A stretch of DNA of 64,000 nucleotides from NCBI RefSeq assembly GCF_000817735.3, contig NZ_JTJC03000010.1, positions 1-64,000 on the forward strand, written 5' to 3'. The translations under genes were made by a program, and so were the position numbers. The notes under the pieces were generated by a model that saw only the letters and a program-made list of their open reading frames with translations, was not told the origin of the DNA and did no database searches. Positions 18,662-27,425 of the stretch are shown one piece after another. The number at the start of each line of letters is the position of its first letter. Within the stretch, counting starts at the first letter, position 1. This DNA is from Scytonema millei VB511283 (GTDB taxonomy: Bacteria > Cyanobacteriota > Cyanobacteriia > Cyanobacteriales > Chroococcidiopsidaceae).

Positions 18662-19669
18662 TCATCTCTTCTTGTATAGCGATACCGTAGTCCCTGCCGC
18701 AGTCCCAAGGGTAGCCAACACAAATGCATTTAATCCAGCAGTTGATGATTCAGAAGTTGATTTAGCAGTAGATCTAGATTTGAGGCTAGATAAAGCTAAT
18801 TCTCCTACTAACGCATGGACTCCAGTTGTGGGGTGCAAATTGTCCCAGAAGAGATATTCGTTAGGATTGCTGCATACGCTTGTTTGAGTCAAGCAAGTAT
18901 CGGTAACGTTGGTCAGTCCAAACTCAGATGGATTGGCGATCGCGCGTCTGAATAAAGAATTCACGTCCACTGAGACAATATTAGTATTGGTTCTCTTATT
19001 CAAGACTTGCAAAGTTGCTGCTAAGCCAGTGTTATGAAATTGAGTCAAAGCATTCAGGTTGTTAGCAATTTCTTCATTATTCCTAGTAGCGGGGATGCGT
19101 CCCAAATCCGGTAGATTTACCACTAAAATATGTCTTGCTCCACGCTCTGCAAGAGTACTGACTGCTGATGTAATGTTGTTAACTGGTACGAACGGATCGG
19201 TGACTCCGCCTCCTAAATAGTCATTTGCTCCCACCCAAATCACGTAAAGCGCTCTACGATCGGCTTTAGTGTTCTTAGCTTTAAAATTCTCTAGCTGCTG
19301 CTGCAATCCTGGTAAAGGAGGCGTGTTGGGAGGTAGTGGGGCAGTAGTATTATTCTTGCCAGTCGTGGCTCCACCAAAAGCATAATTCGTGCGGCGATCG
19401 CTACTCAAACCTAAACTGTCTGCCAGATAATCGATCCATACTGGACCGTTAGAGAAACGTCCTTCAAAGTACGGTGGACTCGGAGGAATGGGCGGACTCG
19501 GAGGAATGTCTGTAGCTTGAAATGTATTACCCGTATCGGAAAGGCTATCGCCAAACACGACGATCTGACTGAAAGGAGTTTTTGCTTGCGCCTGTAACGG
19601 CACAATACACGAACCGATCGCCAGTCCTGTAGCAAAAATTTTGATTCTAACGTTCTTTTTTTTTGCCAT
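18662..19669 (-). CDS. SGNH/GDSL-family esterase, exported
   Basis: This 335-residue secreted hydrolase starts with a basic, hydrophobic signal peptide that ends near QAQAKT. Block I is VVFGDSLSDTGN, with the catalytic serine. Block III is YVIWVGANDYLGGG, and block V is WDNLHPTTGVHALVGE, with the catalytic aspartate and histidine. These define a GDSL lipase/esterase of the kind also seen in thermolabile-hemolysin and autotransporter esterases. A proline-rich stretch of PPSPP repeats near residue 55 looks like a small expansion. The C-terminus has a hydrophobic helix followed by YKKR, typical of a membrane or cell-wall anchor. The substrate is unknown. Confidence 0.88.
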   Translation of the reverse strand: MAKKKNVRIKIFATGLAIGSCIVPLQAQAKTPFSQIVVFGDSLSDTGNTFQATDIPPSPPIPPSPPYFEGRFSNGPVWIDYLADSLGLSSDRRTNYAFGGATTGKNNTTAPLPPNTPPLPGLQQQLENFKAKNTKADRRALYVIWVGANDYLGGGVTDPFVPVNNITSAVSTLAERGARHILVVNLPDLGRIPATRNNEEIANNLNALTQFHNTGLAATLQVLNKRTNTNIVSVDVNSLFRRAIANPSEFGLTNVTDTCLTQTSVCSNPNEYLFWDNLHPTTGVHALVGELALSSLKSRSTAKSTSESSTAGLNAFVLATLGTAAGTTVSLYKKR

Positions 19670-19679
19670 CTAGTTTTAC

Positions 19680-19861
19680 CAGGGAGTAGAGAGCAGGGAG
19701 CAGGGAGCAGTTATCAGTGACCAGTGACCAGCGATCGATTAATTCCGAATTCTCTCCACTACACCCCACACCCTGATAACTGAGAACTGATAACTTTGTA
19801 CAGACGTTACATGTAACGTCTCTACACTGACAACTGACAACTGACAACTGACAACTGACAA
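19680..19861. repeat. composite short tandem repeat block, right (inverted) copy
   Basis: Read on the minus strand, this block carries the same modules as 17375-17515: TTATCAGGGTGTGGGGTGT, GTAGTGGAG, CGCTGGTCACTGGTCACTG and GCTCCCTGCTCCCTG. It also has a run of TTGTCAG heptamers. A perfect 20-base palindrome with AGACGTTACA as its left half lies at 19802-19821. Confidence 0.75.
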
Positions 19862-20000
19862 AAAATTCTACCATTAGTTAGAATCATCTCCCCTGCCAGA
19901 CATACAACCATCCTTGGTATACTACAATGTATTACAAAGGGAATAGCATGATTTTTTCGAGCTATTTGCCAACAACAGCCCTAAGTCAGTGCAACAATTC

Positions 20001-20939
20001 ATGACTAGCATTGCCAGATCGTCGCAAACTGAAGTTGTAGCGCTCGCAGCCTACGACTTGTGGAAATCCTATCGCGATCGCCCAGTCGTGCAGGGAGTCA
20101 ACTTCACGCTCAATCCAGGGGAGATTTTAGGCTTGCTCGGTCCCAACGGTGCGGGAAAAACGACAATTGTGAGAATGCTTTATGGCTCTGTCAGACCCGA
20201 TCGCGGCTTCGTCCAGTTAGGGCAAAATAAAATTCAGTTGCAGGGACGAGCAGCTAGAGCAAAAATGGGAATTGTCACCCAAGAAGACAATCTCGACCCT
20301 GACTTTACAGTTTGGGAAAACTTAACATATTTCGCTCACCACTATCGAATTACTGGAGCGGCAGCACGTCAACGTGCCGGAGAATTGCTGGCTCTGGTAG
20401 GATTAGAAGACCGTGGCAGTTCCTTAGTTGACGAACTTTCAGGCGGGATGAAACGGCGGTTGGTACTAGCACGCGCGTTAATTAACCACCCTCAAGTTGT
20501 ATTTCTCGACGAGCCGACAACAGGACTTGACCCAAATGCACGCCAAGATTTTTGGCGTTTGGTACTGCAATTGAAACAAAACGGTTGCGGAGTGCTGTTG
20601 ACAACTCATTATATGGATGAAGCGCAACGACTGTGCGATCGCTTGTTGTTACTCCAGCAGGGCAAAATTCTCGATCGCGGTACGCCCGCAGAATTAATCG
20701 AACGTACAGTAGGTTTAGAAGTGGTGGAAATTATCGGGGTTCCTGAACCTACGATTCAACAGCTCGCCCAACAAGCAGGTACTTGGTATCACCCATTTGG
20801 CAATAGCTATTTACTTGGGCTACCAGCAAATCCCCAATTTTGGCAGCAACTTCAAACTATAACTCCAACTCCGCCCATTCGTCGTCCCACTAATCTCGAA
20901 GATGTTTTCTTACGACTGACAGGAACAGCACTGGCATGA
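20001..20939 (+). CDS. ABC-2 type exporter ATP-binding protein (NodI/DrrA-like)
   Basis: This nucleotide-binding subunit belongs to a two-gene export system. It has Walker A GPNGAGKTT, the Q loop in VTQEDNLD, the signature LSGGMKRR, Walker B VVFLDEPTTGLD and the switch histidine in LLTTHYMDEA. It lacks a membrane segment and pairs with the permease encoded immediately downstream, whose ATG overlaps this stop. I start at ATG 20001; an in-frame GTG at 19989 would add four residues and neither start has a good ribosome site. Relatives export lipids, polysaccharides or antibiotics. The substrate here cannot be told. Confidence 0.9.
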   Translation: MTSIARSSQTEVVALAAYDLWKSYRDRPVVQGVNFTLNPGEILGLLGPNGAGKTTIVRMLYGSVRPDRGFVQLGQNKIQLQGRAARAKMGIVTQEDNLDPDFTVWENLTYFAHHYRITGAAARQRAGELLALVGLEDRGSSLVDELSGGMKRRLVLARALINHPQVVFLDEPTTGLDPNARQDFWRLVLQLKQNGCGVLLTTHYMDEAQRLCDRLLLLQQGKILDRGTPAELIERTVGLEVVEIIGVPEPTIQQLAQQAGTWYHPFGNSYLLGLPANPQFWQQLQTITPTPPIRRPTNLEDVFLRLTGTALA

Positions 20940-21715
20940 AACGGATTTCAGTCACAGCTTGGGGTATATATTCTGTCTGGCATCGTCATGCCAAGGTGTA
21001 TCAAAAAACTTGGTTAGTTAACAGTTTGCCACCATTATCCGAACCTTTGATCTATTTAATTGCATTCGGCTACGGTTTGACCCCTCTGATTGGCGATGTA
21101 ACTTATCAAGGGCAAACCGTTAGCTACTTGCAATTTATTGCCCCCGGCATGATTGCAGTAGGGATACTCTTCCAATCTTTTTTTGAAGGTGCTTTCGGTA
21201 GTTTTATCCGCCTGAGTTATCAAAAAACATGGCAAGCACTCCTCACCGCTCCCTTAAGTTTTACGGAAGTCTTCTTAGGCGATTGGTTGTGGGCAACGAC
21301 GAAAGGCTCAATGGCAGGAATATTGACTGGTCTAGTTGCAATGAGTTTAGGGCTGTACTCGGGTTGGCATTTGCTGGGATCTCTGCCTCTCATTATCTTG
21401 GGTAGTATGCTATTTGGTGCGTTAGGGCTGTTTACTGCGGGTACGGTGCGGACTGTGGATCAAATTAACGTGCCAATCTTTTTATTCGTCGTTCCCATGT
21501 TTACTCTGTGCGGCACTTATTTCCCGCGCGATACCCTGCCACCACTGCTGGGTTATGTTGCTAGTATCCTACCCTTATCAGCACTAGTTGACCTGCTACG
21601 TTGGTCGCTAGGCTTACCTCAATTCTGGTATTTGCAGGTTGTATGGTTACTATTGTGGTTGAGCGTTTTTACTGTATTGGCTTGGCGACAGATTTATCCG
21701 CAGTTAGTTCAATAG
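20936..21715 (+). CDS. ABC-2 type exporter permease (NodJ/DrrB-like)
   Basis: This 259-residue integral membrane subunit has about six hydrophobic segments. It overlaps the ATP-binding gene by four bases (ATGA), so the two are translated together. The C-terminal region FVVPMFTLCGTYFPRDTLP matches the conserved ABC-2 signature of NodJ-type permeases. No third component is next to it. It is complete and typical in length. The next feature downstream is a tRNA gene on the opposite strand. Confidence 0.9.
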   Translation: MKRISVTAWGIYSVWHRHAKVYQKTWLVNSLPPLSEPLIYLIAFGYGLTPLIGDVTYQGQTVSYLQFIAPGMIAVGILFQSFFEGAFGSFIRLSYQKTWQALLTAPLSFTEVFLGDWLWATTKGSMAGILTGLVAMSLGLYSGWHLLGSLPLIILGSMLFGALGLFTAGTVRTVDQINVPIFLFVVPMFTLCGTYFPRDTLPPLLGYVASILPLSALVDLLRWSLGLPQFWYLQVVWLLLWLSVFTVLAWRQIYPQLVQ

Positions 21716-21772
21716 TTGAACTGAACCATCTCAAAATACCTCTAGCGATCGCACCAGATTGCATTGATAAAA

Positions 21773-21846
21773 TCGGGATGACTGGATTCGAACCAGCGGC
21801 CCCTTCGTCCCGAACGAAGTGCGCTACCAAGCTGCGCTACATCCCG
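21773..21846 (-). tRNA. tRNA-Pro, anticodon CGG
   Basis: Read on the minus strand, the acceptor stem is CGGGATG pairing with CATCCCG, with discriminator A. The D arm is GCGC/GCGC, the anticodon stem CTTCG/CGAAG encloses the loop TTCGGGA, and the T loop is TTCGAAT. The anticodon CGG reads the proline codon CCG. A C1-G72 pair is the known bacterial proline identity feature. CCA is not encoded. The length is 74 bases and there is no intron. Confidence 0.95.
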
Positions 21847-21954
21847 CGATCGTTTTGAGTCATCTGATGACTCAACATCAAAGCATTGTAACATACCTGT
21901 CTACCTGCTGAAATTTCGCTTTTGGGTCAGACAGGGGATGAGGTACATAGATCT

Positions 21955-21983
21955 GTAGGGGCGCTTTCTCTGTGCGCCCCTAC
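21955..21983. repeat. GTAGGGGCGC dispersed palindrome
   Basis: This 29-base element begins GTAGGGGCGCTTTCTCTG and ends GTGCGCCCCTAC. It is the exact reverse complement of the copy at 30694-30722. Confidence 0.85.
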
Positions 21984-22052
21984 GCATGTATTACACCTGC
22001 ATGGAAAACGCTATATAGCGAGCCTAAATGATTTGTGAATCTGGGATATTGC

Positions 22053-22104
22053 TGGTTGACGGTTGACGGTTAACGGTTAACTGTCAACTGTTAACCGTCA
22101 ACCA
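22053..22104. repeat. GGTTGAC/GGTTAAC heptamer block forming a hairpin
   Basis: Heptamers GGTTGAC and GGTTAAC are followed by their reverse complements. The outer arms GGTTGACGGTTAAC and GTTAACCGTCAACC pair perfectly. It is a member of the short tandem repeat family spread through the window. Confidence 0.75.
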
Positions 22105-22543
22105 CCACAACCACCACAACGAGCGGTTCATGACTCAAATAGAATCGCTATCGAATTTCAATTTTTCGGTAAAGTTTGAAATTTTATATATCAAGCAGCA
22201 CATGGATCGGCTAAAATAAGTAAAAGTTTTCACAGAGAGAACGGCTTACTGTTTGCGCGATGAAATAGCAAGAGTGGCTCTCAGGAAAACTTGATTATAC
22301 ATATCTTTCTACGCGAGAAACCGAGAAGAAATCGCCTGAGCTTTTTTGGCTCAGGCAACTTATAACCTGGTCCACTTCTTCAGACTACTTCACGCTCATT
22401 TAGATCGATAACAGTAAATTTCCCTAAAACCAATAGAGGAGTTACCAATAAAATCAGTATAAATATGGTAGCTATCTAATTCGCAAAGCTTTTCCTAGCT
22501 TTTCAATGACAAACGATCCGGATTCATGCAGATTTTGTGCAGC

Positions 22544-22577
22544 AAAAAATAGGGATATGGCATAACTAAATCCCTAT
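22544..22577 (-). terminator. Rho-independent terminator of the first amt gene
   Basis: On the minus strand, ATAGGGAT and ATCCCTAT form the stem and six T residues follow. It lies about 87 bases after the stop codon of the amt gene ending at 22664. Confidence 0.75.
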
Positions 22578-22663
22578 ACGCATGTTAGGCAGTGATAGAT
22601 CGAACTGTGATGCTAGCTCAATCGAGGCTAAAAAAAGATTCAATCTGCGCTCTGAATAATTTG

Positions 22664-24070
22664 TTACTTTGGCTCGTTAAATGATAGTCGCTCGCCAAAC
22701 TCTTCATTGTAGCCTTCTTCACCGTGTTCGCTAATATCCATACCTTGAAGTTCTGCTTCTGGTTTGAGTCGCAGTCCTACGGTCACATCCAAAATTTTCA
22801 TTAAGATAAAAGTTCCAATTGCCGCGATCGCGTAAGCAATTAAAACTGCAACAATTTGAACGATAAACTGGTTGAAATTTCCCCGCAACAAACCATCTTT
22901 ACCAGCTGAATTAACTTCCGTAGTAGCGAAGATACCCGTGAGAATTGCGCCCACTGTTCCGCCCACACCATGCACGGGAAAAGTATCGAGGGAATCGTCA
23001 AACTGCAACTTTGCTTTAAAAGTGACGGCATAGAAGCAGACTAAAGCGGTGATACTACCAATCAGAATTGCTGCTAAAGGCGTAACAAATCCCGCAGCAG
23101 GCGTAATACCTACTAAACCAGCTACAGCACCAGTAGCCGCACCAACAGCGGTAGGTTTGCCTCGCAACACCTTTTCTAGAATCAACCAAGTGAGCGCTCC
23201 CGCTGCCGCACTTGTATTTGTCGCCACAAATGCCACTGTCGCCAAGCCACCGGAAGCTAGCGCACTGCCAGCATTAAACCCAAACCAACCAAACCAGAGT
23301 AAACCCGCACCGAGCAAAATGAATGGGACGTTGTGGGGAGGAGCAATTCGGTCGGGATAGCTTTTGCGCGATCCCAAAACATAAGCTGCAACGACGGCGG
23401 AGACTCCAGAACTGATATGCACGACCGTACCACCAGCAAAGTCGAGCGCACCCATCCCACCATATAAACCCAGCAAACCGCCCTTTGCCCAGACCATGTG
23501 AGCGAGTGGGGTATAAATTAGGGTTGACCATAGCAGTACGAACAGAGCGTAAGCCGTGAAACTCATCCGCTCCACGATCGCCCCAGAAATCAGTGCGGGA
23601 GTGATAATGGCAAACATGGCTTGATAAATCATGAATGCCTGATGGGGAATCGTTGGGGCATAGGACAGCACTTCTGCGGGGTTTGTCCCTTTGAGGTAGT
23701 CGGTGGTTTCTAACCCGACACCATTTAACCCAAACCACTGCAACCCACCAATAAAAGGTAGTCCAGGGGCAAAAGACAGGCTGTAACCCCAAAGTATCCA
23801 AGTCACGCCAACGATCGCCATTAGCAAGAAGCTCATCATCAGCGTATTTAGGATGTTACGCGATCGCACGAATCCACCATAGAAAAAGGCTAGTCCTGGT
23901 GTCATCAACAAGACTAAAGCAGCCGACATCAGCATAAATGCCGTATCTGCTGCGGTTTGCGCGTTGGCGATCGCTGCATTTACGTCGCTCGGTGCAGCAA
24001 TTGCCTGCCCCGCGAGGGAGAAGATTAACCCAAAGACAATCGCGATCGCGATCGAAACTTTTTGCAACAC
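22664..24070 (-). CDS. amt: ammonium transporter, Amt1-like
   Basis: This inner-membrane ammonium channel has about 468 residues and eleven or twelve membrane segments, preceded by a signal-like segment ending in AIAAPSD. Typical Amt sequences are AFFYGGFVRSRN near the front, GALDFAGGTVVHISSG in the middle with the first pore histidine region, WFGWFGFNAGSA, and DTFPVHGVGGTVG with the second. I prefer the GTG start at 24070, which has AAGGA seven bases upstream; an ATG at 24112 would add 14 residues without a ribosome site. A second, divergent amt gene lies just upstream on the same strand, separated by that gene's terminator, so this one probably has its own promoter. Confidence 0.93.
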   Translation of the reverse strand: MLQKVSIAIAIVFGLIFSLAGQAIAAPSDVNAAIANAQTAADTAFMLMSAALVLLMTPGLAFFYGGFVRSRNILNTLMMSFLLMAIVGVTWILWGYSLSFAPGLPFIGGLQWFGLNGVGLETTDYLKGTNPAEVLSYAPTIPHQAFMIYQAMFAIITPALISGAIVERMSFTAYALFVLLWSTLIYTPLAHMVWAKGGLLGLYGGMGALDFAGGTVVHISSGVSAVVAAYVLGSRKSYPDRIAPPHNVPFILLGAGLLWFGWFGFNAGSALASGGLATVAFVATNTSAAAGALTWLILEKVLRGKPTAVGAATGAVAGLVGITPAAGFVTPLAAILIGSITALVCFYAVTFKAKLQFDDSLDTFPVHGVGGTVGAILTGIFATTEVNSAGKDGLLRGNFNQFIVQIVAVLIAYAIAAIGTFILMKILDVTVGLRLKPEAELQGMDISEHGEEGYNEEFGERLSFNEPK

Positions 24071-24158
24071 TGTTTTTTCCTTAGACTTCCAACAGTTGTA
24101 GAACAATTCCACCTATGATGCGTGGATACCATTCCATCAATATCCCAGCCATGATTCT

Positions 24159-24172
24159 GTGTTTAGAAATAC
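24159..24172 (-). promoter_or_regulatory. possible NtcA-like site upstream of amt
   Basis: The plus strand reads GTG, eight bases, TAC, one mismatch from the NtcA consensus GTAN8TAC. It lies about 90 bases upstream of the GTG start. I see no convincing -10 element at the expected distance, so this is weak. Confidence 0.25.
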
Positions 24173-24207
24173 ATTTTACCTGCTGTCATCCCCCTTGCGA
24201 TAGAGCA

Positions 24208-24261
24208 ATAAAAAATCTGCTATGAGTTTCAATTCAGTTGAAACTGACAGCAGATTATTTT
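24208..24261 (-). terminator. strong hairpin terminator of the second amt gene
   Basis: On the minus strand, AATCTGCT pairs with AGCAGATT and, inside it, AGTTTCAA pairs with TTGAAACT, separated by a three-by-three internal loop. A T-rich run follows. It lies 43 bases after the stop of the gene ending at 24304. Confidence 0.8.
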
Positions 24262-24303
24262 TACTCAACTAGCAACGAACTAGAAAAAGCTCAGTCAAAA
24301 AGT

Positions 24304-25932
24304 TTAGTAAGGATTGCTGGATACATCGCCAGTCCGCTTACCCATATTAGTAGTACTACTATCAGCAAACCCAGTCACATCAGTTTCTTTGAGGAAACCA
24401 CTGTATGCCTCCATACCGTGTTCGCCGATATCCAAGCCTTCAAATTCCTCTTCGGGAGTCACGCGAATTCCCAAAGTTGCCTTCAGCGCCAGCCAGAAGA
24501 TAGTAGATAACAGGACGGTTATACCGCCAACAGTAATGACACCAATGAACTGCGCCCATAGTTGCGAGAAACCACCACCGAGCAGCAATCCTCTCGCAGG
24601 TCCCAATCCATCTTCATACAAGTTCAGCGCTCCACCTGGACCTTCAGCAAATAAACCCACACACAGAGTCCCGAATATGCCACAGACAAGGTGAACGGAG
24701 GTTGCACCTACAGGGTCATCAATTTTGATTTTGTCGAAGAAGGTAACGGAGAAGACAACAATAATACCAGCAATCAAACCGATGACCGCCGACCAAGGCA
24801 CGCTCACGAAAGCACAAGGAGCAGTAATTGCCACTAGACCCGCCAGAATTCCATTGATAATCATGGACAAGTCAGGTTTACCCAAGTAAAGCCAAGCAAC
24901 GATAGTGGCAGCAATACCACCCATAGACCCAGCTAGGTTAGTCGTGACTGCAATATGAGCAATACTAGGGTTAACTGCCATCGTAGAACCAGGGTTGAAA
25001 CCGAACCAGCCCAACCACAGAATTAAACAGCCTAGAGTAGCAATACTCATGTTATGCCCAGGCATGGCGACTGAAGAACCATTTTGGTATTTCCCGATTC
25101 TCGGTCCTAAGAACGCCGCACCCATCAAAGCTGCCCAACCACCTACAGAGTGGACTACAGTGGAACCTGCAAAATCCCAGAATCCAGCTTTTGCCAACCA
25201 ACCGCCACCCCAAATCCAATGACCTGTAATTGGGTACGCAATTCCGACTAACAATACGCTAAAGATTAAGAAGTCTACAAACTTGATCCGTTCCGCTACT
25301 GCACCCGAAACAATCGTAGCAGCAGTACCAGCAAATACAAGTTGGAATAAGAACTTGGCAAGTAATGGTACTCCTGCCCAGTTGAGCGCACCAAACACGC
25401 CTTTGTACGCATCTGCGGTTGCCGGACTGTTATCTGCTCCCGCCAAGAACCAGCCAGTCGTACCAACGAAGGGATTGCCATCGCCGAACATTAAACCAAA
25501 TCCGATCGCCCAAAACGCCACGGTAGAAAGGGCAAATACGATCAGGTTTTTCGACAAGACGTTAACAGCGTTTTTCTGACGGCAAAAGCCAGTTTCTAAC
25601 ATACAGAAACCAGCATTCATGAAAAACACTAAAAAGGCAGCAATACACACCCAAAGAGTATCTATTCCTACCTTGAGATTTTGTAATTCCTCCGCTACTT
25701 TATCTTGACTTGCAGGTGCGGCATCTTGGGCAACTGCGGCATAACCCCACGCCAGCACAATAACTACTGTTAGGGGAATGCAAGCCTGCCAAGAAGGAGA
25801 CAATCGCTTCACCGCTAACTTCAGGTGCGCGAATAGAGATGTATGCTGAGATAAACGCTTCATTCCAGCAGCAGGTAGCCGCTTTCTATTTATTCTGCGT
25901 TTATTTTTGGGTCTTAGTTTTAACATCATCAC
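24304..25932 (-). CDS. amt: ammonium transporter, second subfamily with extended N-terminus
   Basis: This is a second ammonium transporter of 542 residues. The first 45 residues are strongly basic and precede a signal segment ending in AVAQDAAP. The core is of the type with [20 protein letters not shown], clearly different from the neighbour's AFFYGGFVRSRN, so the pair is not a recent duplication. Pore-region sequences [27 protein letters not shown] and [10 protein letters not shown] are present. Conserved cytoplasmic C-terminal motif sequence [17 protein letters not shown] is intact, the region that binds GlnK/PII in family members. An exact GTAN8TAC NtcA-type site lies about 300 bases upstream. 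The long N-terminal extension may reflect a start further downstream, but no better ribosome site is visible. Confidence 0.92.
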   Translation of the reverse strand: MMMLKLRPKNKRRINRKRLPAAGMKRLSQHTSLFAHLKLAVKRLSPSWQACIPLTVVIVLAWGYAAVAQDAAPASQDKVAEELQNLKVGIDTLWVCIAAFLVFFMNAGFCMLETGFCRQKNAVNVLSKNLIVFALSTVAFWAIGFGLMFGDGNPFVGTTGWFLAGADNSPATADAYKGVFGALNWAGVPLLAKFLFQLVFAGTAATIVSGAVAERIKFVDFLIFSVLLVGIAYPITGHWIWGGGWLAKAGFWDFAGSTVVHSVGGWAALMGAAFLGPRIGKYQNGSSVAMPGHNMSIATLGCLILWLGWFGFNPGSTMAVNPSIAHIAVTTNLAGSMGGIAATIVAWLYLGKPDLSMIINGILAGLVAITAPCAFVSVPWSAVIGLIAGIIVVFSVTFFDKIKIDDPVGATSVHLVCGIFGTLCVGLFAEGPGGALNLYEDGLGPARGLLLGGGFSQLWAQFIGVITVGGITVLLSTIFWLALKATLGIRVTPEEEFEGLDIGEHGMEAYSGFLKETDVTGFADSSTTNMGKRTGDVSSNPY

Positions 25933-26768
25933 TTGTAACTATCCTCAAGCGGGCAAAAACTCTATAAAGTGGCTGATTAGCTACCAATTCTCGATTCAGA
26001 AGCGGCTATCATTTAAACTCAATAACCTAATGCTGTCGATCTTGTGGTGTTTTTTCAGTTGTAAGCTAACTACCACAAAACTTGGCGCTACTCATAGCTG
26101 TAGGTTTAAATCTACAAAAAAGTATGCATACACCAGTATGGGCAGATTGAAGTCAACACTTTTACCCGTGAAAACCATTAGCTTGTTGTGTATTAGAATT
26201 AAGATTTTGTATTTTTTCTATTTTTGATTCTGTATCATTAGTTACATTAAATCAAGATTTCCTGACAAATCTAAATACAGCAAAATACAGCCCAGAAAAT
26301 TCAAACAATGCAACTAGGGCAGAAGTATTGCCAGTAATGAGATTGAGTCAAGCTGAGTGCTTGGACTGATGCACCCTCAGTAACTTGGCTTCAGATCGCT
26401 ACATATCCGTCCAATCCCTTGATTTTCAGTATATTTTATTGCATATTACTAAGTATATTTAGGTAAGCAAGCAATTTGGTTGCACTTACCTTTGCATCAT
26501 AGACATCACTCGTGCTTAACTAGAATGTCCGTGGGTTCAATTGATAGTTAGCCCTTGTCGATCGCCATAAGTATTGAACAGAGCTACGAGCCATTCGGAT
26601 TCAATTTATCGCTTATCTGGCTTAACGTAAAGCAACGAACAAGGCAAGCGATCGCCCTTTGAACAGAATATTACCTGTTATTTGATACCAACTGTTTAAT
26701 ACCAATTTTTGTAGGCAGGGTGAGATGACTGTTCTTCAGGCTTTTAGAACCAACTCGTAGATGATGGA
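25933..26768. other. long intergenic region between amt and purE, NtcA-type site inside
   Basis: There are 836 bases of AT-rich sequence with no credible gene. It contains the palindrome TGTAGGTTTAAATCTACA near 26099, the exact NtcA-type site at 26232-26245 and scattered HIP1 octamers. An unrecognised small RNA cannot be excluded. Confidence 0.5.
26232..26245 (-). promoter_or_regulatory. candidate NtcA binding site for amt
   Basis: GTATCATTAGTTAC fits the NtcA consensus GTAN8TAC exactly. Reading towards amt, TACAAAAT follows 20 bases later and could be a poor -10 element, giving a leader of about 270 bases. NtcA activation of amt genes is established in cyanobacteria. Such a six-base match occurs by chance roughly every 4 kb, so the support is mainly positional. 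Confidence 0.45.
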
Positions 26769-27287
26769 CTACAAATTAGCAATGTATTTTTGATAACCTA
26801 TCTGTTCTAACTTTGCCTGCTTTTCCATCACGGTATTTGCCAAGCTTTGGCGATATTGTTGTACCTTTGTCAATAACTCTGGTTGATGAGTTGCCAGAAT
26901 TTGTACGGCTAACAAGCCAGCATTTTTCGCATTACCAATCGCTACTGTAGCCACAGGAATTCCCGCAGGCATTTGTACGATTGAGTAAAGGGAATCTAGC
27001 CCCTGTAAGTGGCGGCTAGCTACGGGAACGCCAATCACAGGTAGGGGTGTGAGAGCAGCAACCATACCTGGTAAATGGGCAGCACCACCAGCACCAGCAA
27101 TAATGACTTTGAGTCCGCGTTGGTGAGCAGATTGGGCATACTCTACCATTCGTTCTGGGGTACGGTGGGCAGAGACAATCGCCACTTCTACAGCCAGAGC
27201 AAATTCTTCGCAAACTGCGATCGCATCTTGCATCGTCGGTAGATCGGAATCGCTACCCATAATAATGCCAATTTGGGGTTGAGTCAT
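26769..27287 (-). CDS. purE: N5-carboxyaminoimidazole ribonucleotide mutase
   Basis: PurE class I converts N5-CAIR to CAIR in purine synthesis. The 172-residue protein has the phosphate-binding [10 protein letters not shown], the catalytic [13 protein letters not shown], the glycine-rich [12 protein letters not shown] and the [19 protein letters not shown] motif. All are intact. purK, its usual partner, is not adjacent, and purM lies 10 kb away, so purine genes are scattered as is normal in cyanobacteria. A short AG-rich repeat lies just upstream of the start. Confidence 0.97.
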   Translation of the reverse strand: MTQPQIGIIMGSDSDLPTMQDAIAVCEEFALAVEVAIVSAHRTPERMVEYAQSAHQRGLKVIIAGAGGAAHLPGMVAALTPLPVIGVPVASRHLQGLDSLYSIVQMPAGIPVATVAIGNAKNAGLLAVQILATHQPELLTKVQQYRQSLANTVMEKQAKLEQIGYQKYIANL

Positions 27288-27292
27288 AAGAG

Positions 27293-27335
27293 AAGTGAGG
27301 AGTGAGGGATGAGGAGTGAGGAAGGCATTGGTTCG
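27293..27335. repeat. GAGGAGTGAG short repeat
   Basis: Imperfect units GAGGAGTGAG and GGGATGAGGAGTGAGG lie between the start of purE and nagA. They sit in the purE leader. Confidence 0.5.
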
Positions 27336-27425
27336 ACTTGGCGAGAAATAGAGAGATAGGGTTAGTTATAAACTAAATTGGCACTGGAATTTAGATAGAT
27401 TTTTTGGATAAGGGTGGCTAGATCG

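Larger units (their letters stand above)
21847..22543. other. long intergenic region with repeats, no gene seen
   Basis: About 700 bases separate the tRNA from the terminator of the first amt gene. I find no credible reading frame. It holds the GTAGGGGCGC palindrome at 21955, a TTGACGG/TTAACGG heptamer hairpin at 22053-22104, and an unexplained 8-base-pair hairpin at 22334-22356 (GCCTGAGC/GCTCAGGC). An unrecognised small RNA is possible. Confidence 0.5.

Noticed and set aside
17375-19861. Composite transposon
   Set aside because: The flanking blocks are non-coding heptamer mosaics, with no transposase, no target-site duplication that I could find and no terminal inverted repeats of an IS family.
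24071-24303. Glutamine riboswitch (glnA motif) before the first amt gene
   Set aside because: The conserved core sequence of that RNA is absent. The strong hairpin there fits a terminator of the upstream amt gene.
23049-25579. Long plus-strand open frames opposite the amt genes
   Set aside because: They are antisense to conserved membrane-protein codons and encode Pro/Ala-rich nonsense. Both amt genes are complete on the minus strand.
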